Assembly: GCA_937893155.1 (NCBI GenBank)
Contig: CALBGU010000267.1
Coordinates: 1-19,121 of the forward strand
Length of the DNA: 19,121 nt
From: an uncultured Treponema sp.
GTDB lineage: Bacteria > Spirochaetota > Spirochaetia > Treponematales > Treponemataceae
Direction: 5' to 3'
The notes beneath the pieces were generated by a model. It was not told the origin of the DNA, made no database searches, and was given only the letters and a program-made list of their open reading frames with translations. Positions 6,929 to 12,324 of this stretch are shown one piece after another. Position 1 is the stretch's first letter; every line of letters begins with the position of its first letter. The position numbers and the translations under genes are program-made.

Positions 6929-7136
6929 GTTTCTTAAACAAGGATTGAAAAACTATTTCTTGTGAGGTCGTTTTCTTAAATTGGGATTGAAAAACTATTT
7001 AGTGCGAGGTCGTTTTCTTAAAAAGGTATTGAAAAATTATTTAGTGCGGGGTCATTTTCTTAAAAAGGTATTGAAAAACTATTTAGTGCGAGGTCGTTTC
7101 TTAAAAAGGTATTGAAAAACTATTTAGTGTGAAGGC
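6929..7136. repeat. Tandem array, five 41-42 bp units
   Basis: Five head-to-tail units: 6929-6969, 6970-7011, 7012-7053, 7054-7095 and 7096-7136. The unit reads about GTTTTCTTAAAAAGGTATT then GAAAAACTATTTAGTGC then GAGGTC. Units 2-5 are close to identical and the first has drifted. There are no variable spacers, so it is not a CRISPR array. Each unit can pair GTTTTC with GAAAAAC. Units 2-4 are open in one forward frame with a 14-residue period (GRFLKKVLKNYLVR), but there is no start codon, unit 1 has a TGA, and unit 5 shifts frame, so translation is unlikely. Confidence 0.9.
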
Positions 7137-7240
7137 AAAAAACGCGCCGCGGGAGATGCGGAAACAAGGGGCTTAAGCCCCTTGTTATCGCCTGCATTGG
7201 ATTAACGGCGAAAGATTATCGGGTCAAGCGCGATAATGAC
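7137..7240. repeat. Interspersed palindromic element, copy A
   Basis: It begins AAAAAACGCG-CCGCGGGAGAT (7137-7157) and ends with the module 7214-7240, in which ATTATCG pairs perfectly with CGATAAT around a GTCAAG core, followed by GAC. The same two modules in the same order occur at 9529-9595 (19 of 21 and 20 of 27 positions identical by eye). The stem shows one compensatory change between copies (T-A to C-G). Compared with copy B this copy carries about 37 extra bases that include a 24-bp perfect palindrome. Confidence 0.65.
7163..7186. repeat. Perfect 24-bp palindrome
   Basis: Each half is AACAAGGGGCTT followed by its exact reverse complement, centred between 7174 and 7175. It is nested in interspersed element copy A and absent from copy B. 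It lies about 80 bp beyond the stop codon of the LRR protein gene, so it may also help end that minus-strand transcript, but no T run follows. Confidence 0.8.
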
Positions 7241-7268
7241 ACGAACGGTCGAATGTCGCGGGGAGGGG

Positions 7269-9335
7269 CTATTTAATGCACTTTTTGGCAGCGTCTATGA
7301 GCGGCTTATTGCCCTTTCTGTCTTTGTCTATTTTTATTTTTCCCCATTCCTTTTTTGTTCCCGCGTATTTCACTTCAACCAAATTGGTGCAATTTTTAAA
7401 TGCTGCAAAGCCGATTTCTTTTACGCTTATCGGGATTTCAACCGTTGTAATGCTCTTATTGTAATAAAAAGCCATTCCATCTATACCCGGTGTTCCGTCT
7501 TGTATTTTTACGGTTGTGACAGCAGGCGGTGCAAGCAAAAGCCATTTTGCGTTATAGGACTGCTCATTTCTGTATAAAATGCCGTCAACAGAGAAAAAAT
7601 ATCTGCTGTTAGGAGTTGCGTTTATGGCGACAAGGTTTGGACAATGGGAAAAGTTGCTACTGGATACATAGAAATATTTTGAGCCTGTATCGTCTGGAAG
7701 CGTAATAGAAACAAGCGATGGACAGCCGTTATAGTCGGATATATTGGGAAGGGAAGAATAACTATGTTTGTCGTTCCAAAACCCCGTAACTGCGCTTAAA
7801 TCGAGTTCTATTTTGTAGGCGCATTTTGAAAGGGCTTGTCCCACTGCTTTGAGTTGCGCTTGTGTCATTTCGCCGCGAAGTCTAATCGTTGAGTCGCGCA
7901 CGAGTTTTTTTATAATATCAACCGCGTTGTTTGCCTTTGCGTACACCACGGGGAACAGTGCCGACGAAGAACTTTGATAGGATTGCGATAAATAGATGTC
8001 CTCGGTCATAATCGACACCGCCTGACCGCTTGTGTTTTCCACGCGGATAGTCAACAGCGGCGTGTCTGCGTCTTCTACGCTCACGTTCGAAAAGCCCAGA
8101 TAAGTCCACTCATTGCCCTTTGAATCGACGTGTCGGTTTGTAATGCGCACATCGGAAAAATCGGGCGCGTAGGCGACGGTAAACGAAATCGAGCGCTTTC
8201 CAATGACCTTGTTTTTTTCGGGATTGACCAGCGAAAACGCAAAGGTGAGCGTTTCGGTCTGCTTTTCAAGCGCCTTTTTCAGATAATTATTGCCCGCAAA
8301 ATCGTTGGCGTATGTCCACGGAAAACCGTTTATCTTTGCGCCCCAGTTTTTGCTTTGCGGGATTTTGTGCAGTGCCGTCAAAAGCTCGTTTGCCATTTTT
8401 TCGTTGTCAGGATTCACGAATTGCTCAAGATGCGGCGTTGGAATCGAAAATCCCATCGTGTGATTGATATAATCCTCTTCGGTCATCACATCTTCGCGCG
8501 GGATAATGTCGTTTTTGTAAACCAGCGTGAGTTGTATGTGATTTTGCGCAATCAGCGAAGCCGCTTCCGAAAGCAGTTTGTCCCATTCTTCGCGCATTTT
8601 GATGAGATTTTTTGCCTCTGAGCCGAAGTTTCCGTTTGAAATCACGGTAGACATCGCCGCAATGCGCGCCGACACGTCCACGTTTTTGGAATCCCGCTTC
8701 TGCGCCTGAATGTAATACGTCAACGCTTCGATGTTCGAGCCTGAAGCCTCTGCCGCAATGCCCTTTGCGCGACTGATTTGCGCCGACATTTCGCTTGAAA
8801 GCACGGAATTGTGTTCGGTCAGTTCTTTTTCCGCCGTCTCAGAAAGCGAAATGCCCGCGTTTTTCATCAAGTCGTATGAAATCCGATTCGCCGCTTCTCC
8901 GTTTTCGAGCGCAGAAAACAGACAATTCGCAATTACTGCCGAGGCTTTGCTTTCGCCCGTGCGCGTGTCGGTGATGTTAAACGACAGCGAATATGACGAA
9001 GCCTTTTTAACGATAGTGCCCGTAACCGTCAGATTTGCGTTCGATAACTGCCCTCGTAAATCCGCGCCGTTGTCGGAATACGCACCGCTTTCCGCACGTT
9101 TTTGCTCGCTGATAATCGTACCGATATTTTGCACATCAAGCACGCTCAGCGATGAATATTTCTTAAAATTCGTAGTGATAACGCTTTGCACAAACGGCAC
9201 GAGCCACGACGCATCATCGCCCACATTCACCGCTGTTGGCTCAGGCACTGCAATCGTTTGAGAATATGCGGACGATACAAAAAACAAAATGCAAATAAAA
9301 AACGCACTTTTCGCGCGAGATAAAAAAGTTTTCAT
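7269..9335 (-). CDS. Exported protein with CsgG/LpoB-like N-terminal region and BspA-type LRRs
   Basis: A 688-residue secreted protein. Residues 1-25 are a signal peptide (Lys/Arg start, hydrophobic FFICILFFVSS, likely cleavage after AYS) with no lipobox Cys. Residues about 30-160 resemble the CsgG/LpoB-like outer-envelope fold: a sequence like KKYSSLSVLDVQNIGTIISE, then NLTVTGTIVKKASSYSLSF and DTRTGES. A helical, TPR-like stretch follows near 170-230. The C-terminal third has BspA/LRR_5 repeats (SLVSITLPDD, VTTVKIQDG, ITTVEIPISVKEIGFAAFKNCTNLVEV) and ends with YAGTKKEWGKIKI, a closing motif of treponemal BspA-like proteins. Such LRR proteins often act in adhesion. I start at the ATG at 9335 because a TATAAT lies 7 nt upstream; the ATG at 9344 overlaps that box. 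Function is inferred. Confidence 0.85.
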   Translation of the reverse strand: MKTFLSRAKSAFFICILFFVSSAYSQTIAVPEPTAVNVGDDASWLVPFVQSVITTNFKKYSSLSVLDVQNIGTIISEQKRAESGAYSDNGADLRGQLSNANLTVTGTIVKKASSYSLSFNITDTRTGESKASAVIANCLFSALENGEAANRISYDLMKNAGISLSETAEKELTEHNSVLSSEMSAQISRAKGIAAEASGSNIEALTYYIQAQKRDSKNVDVSARIAAMSTVISNGNFGSEAKNLIKMREEWDKLLSEAASLIAQNHIQLTLVYKNDIIPREDVMTEEDYINHTMGFSIPTPHLEQFVNPDNEKMANELLTALHKIPQSKNWGAKINGFPWTYANDFAGNNYLKKALEKQTETLTFAFSLVNPEKNKVIGKRSISFTVAYAPDFSDVRITNRHVDSKGNEWTYLGFSNVSVEDADTPLLTIRVENTSGQAVSIMTEDIYLSQSYQSSSSALFPVVYAKANNAVDIIKKLVRDSTIRLRGEMTQAQLKAVGQALSKCAYKIELDLSAVTGFWNDKHSYSSLPNISDYNGCPSLVSITLPDDTGSKYFYVSSSNFSHCPNLVAINATPNSRYFFSVDGILYRNEQSYNAKWLLLAPPAVTTVKIQDGTPGIDGMAFYYNKSITTVEIPISVKEIGFAAFKNCTNLVEVKYAGTKKEWGKIKIDKDRKGNKPLIDAAKKCIK

Positions 9336-9342
9336 ACTATTC

Positions 9343-9348
9343 ATTATA
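9343..9348 (-). promoter_or_regulatory. -10 box of the LRR protein gene, leaderless layout
   Basis: A perfect TATAAT on the minus strand (9348-9343), 7 nt (GAATAGT) before the ATG at 9335. There is no Shine-Dalgarno and only a weak -35. The alternative start at 9344 begins inside this box and would not be transcribed from it. Confidence 0.45.
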
Positions 9349-9385
9349 GCGCAGGAACTACAAAAACACCATATTTTTCATTCAT

Positions 9386-9527
9386 CGTGCTATCATGACG
9401 GCTCAAAACAAAGTGCGACGAGCTTTCGTGCTATCACGGCGGCTCAAAACAAAATGCGGCGGGCTTTCGTGCTATCACGACGGCTCAAAACAAAATGCGG
9501 CGAGGTTTTATGCTCTCATAACGCGCC
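9386..9527. repeat. Tandem array, three 41-bp units plus a partial fourth
   Basis: Units begin at 9386, 9427 and 9468 with CGTGCTATCA, then GACGGCTCAAAACAAA and TGCGGCGGGCTTT. A degenerate fourth starts at 9509 (TATGCTCTCA). The unit start forms a small hairpin, TCGTG-CTAT-CACGA, with wobble-tolerant changes in unit 1. The period is not a multiple of three, so it is not coding. The array begins about 40 bp upstream of the LRR gene's -10 box and runs directly into interspersed element copy B. Confidence 0.85.
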
Positions 9528-9528
9528 A

Positions 9529-9595
9529 AAAAAACGCGTCGCGAGAGATTCTGCAGGTGACAGAAAAAGATTGCCGTATCAAGTGCGGGAATGAC
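9529..9595. repeat. Interspersed palindromic element, copy B
   Basis: It starts AAAAAACGCG-TCGCGAGAGAT (9529-9549), continues with CTGCAGGTGACAG, and ends with a palindromic module at 9569-9595 (ATTGCCG ... CGGGAAT around TATCAAG). It is in the same orientation as copy A at 7137-7240, on the other side of the LRR gene. Its last bases, ATGAC, form the -35 region of the nitroreductase promoter. Confidence 0.65.
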
Positions 9596-9619
9596 ATAAG
9601 GCTTAGAAAGGTGTACAAT
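9591..9619 (+). promoter_or_regulatory. Nitroreductase promoter, -35 box within the repeat element
   Basis: A -35 ATGACA at 9591-9596 (one mismatch to TTGACA), a 17-bp spacer, and a -10 TACAAT at 9614-9619. Five of the six -35 bases belong to interspersed element copy B. The predicted leader is about 54 nt and includes the GGAGGG ribosome binding site. Confidence 0.6.
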
Positions 9620-9679
9620 GAAGCAAGGCGTTTCCGCAGTATCGTCGGATTCGCGTAATGGAACGTTTTGGAGGGCACT

Positions 9680-10255
9680 ATGGATTTTTTGAGTCTGGTT
9701 AAAAAAACGCGGACGTATCGCCGTTTTGATGAGAGCAAAAAAGTAACGAATGAGCAGTTGTTTTCTCTGCTGGAATATGCGTCGTTTACGCCGAGCGCGG
9801 CGAATAAAATGCCGCTCAAGTACATTGCAAGCACGTCGAGCGAAACGAACGCGGCAATTTTTGCGTGCGTGGGCTGGGCGGGCTATTTGAGCGATTGGGA
9901 CGGTCCGTGTGACGGCGAAAAACCGACGGGCTATCTGGTAATGCTTCGCGACACGGAGCTTTCTCAGCAGAGCGCGACCGACGAGGGTATTCAAGCCGAG
10001 GCGATTATGCTCGGGGCGGCGGCGATGGGCTTAGGCGGCTGCATTATGGGCAACGTAAAGCGCGGGGAGCTGCGAAAGGCGCTTTCGATTGATGAGCGGT
10101 ACGAAATTGCGCTGGTGCTGGCTTTGGGCTATCCGACCGAGCGCGTGGTGATTGAGCGCGTAAAAGACGGCGATGTGAAATACTGGCACGACGCAGAGAA
10201 CGTAAATCACGTTCCTAAGCGTACTGCCCGCGAAATGCTTTTGAAATCGCTGTAG
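9680..10255 (+). CDS. Nitroreductase family protein
   Basis: A 191-residue FMN-dependent oxidoreductase of the nitroreductase superfamily, which uses NAD(P)H to reduce nitro compounds, quinones or related substrates in the cytosol. The N-terminus MDFLSLVKKTRTYRRFDES carries the Arg-rich FMN phosphate-binding motif. The middle contains FTPSAANKMPLKYI, the family's S-x-x-N-x-Q/M-P-type segment. The second half has IQAEAIMLGAAAMGLGGCIMGNVKR, the typical FMN-contacting glycine-rich part, and it ends in LALGYPTE. Length fits the short members. The ATG at 9680 is chosen for GGAGGG at 9670-9675; a TTG in frame at 9668 would overlap that site. The gene is alone on its strand and ends 5 bp from the converging PTS gene. 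The physiological substrate is unknown. Confidence 0.88.
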   Translation: MDFLSLVKKTRTYRRFDESKKVTNEQLFSLLEYASFTPSAANKMPLKYIASTSSETNAAIFACVGWAGYLSDWDGPCDGEKPTGYLVMLRDTELSQQSATDEGIQAEAIMLGAAAMGLGGCIMGNVKRGELRKALSIDERYEIALVLALGYPTERVVIERVKDGDVKYWHDAENVNHVPKRTAREMLLKSL

Positions 10256-10260
10256 TTTTT

Positions 10261-12195
10261 TTAGGTGAGCTCAAAAAGGCGCTCTCCTGTCTGCACGGTG
10301 TCGCCGCTGTTTTTGAGCGTGTTGATGAAGGTGTATTCGCTGCTGTTTCCGATGATAACGGGCGTTATGAGCGAATAGCCTTCGTTTTTGATTGCGGCAA
10401 GGTCTATCGAGATGATTTTGTCGCCTTTTTTTACGGGGCTTCCTTCGCTGACGTGCGCGGTGAAGCCTTTTCCTTTGAGTTCCGCGGTGTTGTAGCCGAT
10501 GTGGATTAAAATCATTGCGCCAGAATCTGCGACGATGCAAACGGCGTGGTATGTTTCGGGGAGCACGGCAATCACGCCGTCTGCGGGGGCAAAAATGGTG
10601 CCGTCTGCGGGGTCGATTGCGATGCCGCTGCCTAAGCCGCTGTCTGCGAATGCTTTGTCTTCGATGTCTGCAAGGTTGACGACGGTACCCGAAAGCGGGG
10701 AGGTGATGATGATGTGCTCTTTTTCACCGCTGTCGGCAGTGGGGGAAATTGCTGGCGTGGATTGTGCGGTGTCTTCTTTGTAGAAAAACAGCGTGAGAAG
10801 AAACGTGGAAATCATCGCGCAGATTGCCGCACACAGCGCCCAGCACACGCCGCCTGTCATATTTTGCGCCACGCCGTACTGTTCGGCATATTCTTTGGTC
10901 ATCATAAAATCGGAAAAGCCGAAAATGCCCAAGCCGCCCGAGATGTACGCGTAGCTTTTGGACGCGCTGATGATGATGCCGCCGAGCGCGCTTCCGATGC
11001 AGGAAAACACGAACGGCTTTTTGCGCGGCAATGTTATGCCGTAAAGTGCAGGTTCGGTGATTCCCGTGATTGCGGACAAAAGGGCGGAAATGCCGATGCT
11101 TTTGGTCTGTCTGTCGCGTGTTTTTATGACGACCGCAAGGGTGGCTGCAAGGCACGCGAACGAGGCGGGAAAATACGGGGTTAAGACCATATCAAAATGG
11201 TTTGACGCAAGGTTGATGAATCGGAGCGGAATGAGACTCCAATGCAAGCCGAAGATGACGAGCACCTGCCACAATCCGCCGACGAGCGCGCCGCCCAAAA
11301 CGGGAAAATGTTCAAAGATGATTTGTGCGAGCGTGCCAATGAAATCCGTCAGAATGGCGACGATAGGACCGATGAACAGCAATCCCGCCGACAGACTGAC
11401 AAAAAACGTTACGAGGGGCACGCCGAAACTTTTGATTTCGCGCGGGACGATTTTTTTTGCCGCTTTTTCCACGAACGACGCAAAATACACGATGATGATA
11501 ATGGGAACGACGGTTGAGGTGTAGTTTCCTTCGCTCGGAAAAACGACGGGAATGCCAAAAAGGGTGGTGTAGTAGCGCAATCCAAAAATGCGCCCCAGCG
11601 GCTCATCTGCGCTTCCGGAAGCCACGGCGACTGCGGACGGTGCAATCGCTGTGAGTGCGGGGGCGCACAAGGCAAGCCCGAGCATAAGCCCCGTCATTTC
11701 GTTTACGGCGAATTTTTTGGCAGACAAAAAGCCGATAACGATGGGCAAAAAATAAAACAGGGATTCTGCCGCGTTGTACAAAATCGTGTAAGTGCCGCTC
11801 GTTTCGCTTAAAATGCCCGCCGCCACCAAAATCATCAGCACGCCTTTGAGCAAGCCCGTTGCGCACAATATGCCCAAAATCGGCGCAAAAACAGCCGTGA
11901 TGGTTGCGACAAATGAGCCTGCGCTTTTTTCGCCGCTTTGCTGTATGGTTGTGAGTGCCAAAAGTGCCTCGAACACTTCATTCACCGTAACGCCGATAAC
12001 GATTTGCAGATGTCCGCCTGAAAATTGCGCATTTACCACGCCGTTTGTGTTTTTCAGCGCGGGGATATTCGCCTTTTTGTCGTCTTTGAGATTGAGTCGC
12101 AGGCGCGTCATACAATGCGTCATTGATGCGATGTTTTTTTCGCCGCCCACATTTTCTAAAATTGATTTTGCTAATTCGCGGTATGAGTTTGTCAT
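10261..12195 (-). CDS. PTS sugar permease IIBCA, beta-glucoside type
   Basis: A 644-residue phosphotransferase permease with domain order B-C-A as in BglF/BglP. IIB (about 1-85) has the phosphorylated Cys28 in MTHCMTRLRL. IIC (about 100-470) is hydrophobic with about ten membrane segments and contains GITEPALYGI, the glucoside-family signature near the sugar site. A Ser/Thr/Pro-rich linker follows, then IIA (about 500-644) with the phosphorylated His565 in ILIHIGYNTAELKGKGF. It imports and phosphorylates a sugar in one step. The substrate is uncertain: beta-glucosides, sucrose and trehalose permeases all belong to this group, and no hydrolase or LicT-type antiterminator gene adjoins it. It has no clear Shine-Dalgarno. 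It lies directly downstream of the terminator of the glucan operon. Confidence 0.9.
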   Translation of the reverse strand: MTNSYRELAKSILENVGGEKNIASMTHCMTRLRLNLKDDKKANIPALKNTNGVVNAQFSGGHLQIVIGVTVNEVFEALLALTTIQQSGEKSAGSFVATITAVFAPILGILCATGLLKGVLMILVAAGILSETSGTYTILYNAAESLFYFLPIVIGFLSAKKFAVNEMTGLMLGLALCAPALTAIAPSAVAVASGSADEPLGRIFGLRYYTTLFGIPVVFPSEGNYTSTVVPIIIIVYFASFVEKAAKKIVPREIKSFGVPLVTFFVSLSAGLLFIGPIVAILTDFIGTLAQIIFEHFPVLGGALVGGLWQVLVIFGLHWSLIPLRFINLASNHFDMVLTPYFPASFACLAATLAVVIKTRDRQTKSIGISALLSAITGITEPALYGITLPRKKPFVFSCIGSALGGIIISASKSYAYISGGLGIFGFSDFMMTKEYAEQYGVAQNMTGGVCWALCAAICAMISTFLLTLFFYKEDTAQSTPAISPTADSGEKEHIIITSPLSGTVVNLADIEDKAFADSGLGSGIAIDPADGTIFAPADGVIAVLPETYHAVCIVADSGAMILIHIGYNTAELKGKGFTAHVSEGSPVKKGDKIISIDLAAIKNEGYSLITPVIIGNSSEYTFINTLKNSGDTVQTGERLFELT

Positions 12196-12226
12196 TGTTT
12201 TTGTTCAATAAAAGATTGAGAAAATG

Positions 12227-12262
12227 AAAAAAAGAGGGGATTGATAGAATGACATCAATCCC
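12227..12262 (-). terminator. Rho-independent terminator of the malQ-GH13 operon
   Basis: On the minus strand, a perfect 9-bp stem GGGATTGAT/ATCAATCCC (12262-12254 with 12245-12237) with an 8-nt loop, followed by CTC and a run of seven T (12233-12227). It lies about 60 bp past the GH13 stop codon and just before the PTS gene, so the PTS gene must have its own promoter in the 40-bp gap or depend on read-through. Confidence 0.85.
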
Positions 12263-12283
12263 GACTCATTGAACTGCAAAATA

Positions 12284-12314
12284 CGATACGAAACGGCTCG
12301 TATCGCATTTTTTT
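12284..12314. terminator. Second hairpin after the GH13 gene
   Basis: An 8-bp perfect stem, CGATACGA (12284-12291) with TCGTATCG (12298-12305), and a 6-nt loop. The long T run (12308-12314) follows it on the + strand. On the minus strand only TATTTTG follows. It may assist termination of the minus-strand operon or block antisense transcription into it. Confidence 0.6.
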
Positions 12315-12324
12315 CAGCAACACC

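Noticed and set aside
6637..6965. Overlapping short open frames read as small genes
   Set aside because: They lack ribosome binding sites and family-like sequence, run into tandem repeats, and appear in several frames at once.
6929..7136. CRISPR array, prompted by GTTTTC...GAAAAAC and ATTGAAAA in each unit
   Set aside because: The whole 42-bp unit is conserved head to tail, with no variable spacers and no cas genes nearby.
9395..9658. An 87-residue open frame across the 41-bp array
   Set aside because: The array period is not a multiple of three, so the frame changes in each unit; the residues reflect repeat DNA.
10230..10262. T run after the nitroreductase stop as a terminator
   Set aside because: No stable hairpin precedes the T run.
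10499..11524. Open frames antisense to the PTS gene
   Set aside because: They are shadows of a clearly coding, GC-richer gene and show no protein-like motifs or ribosome binding sites.
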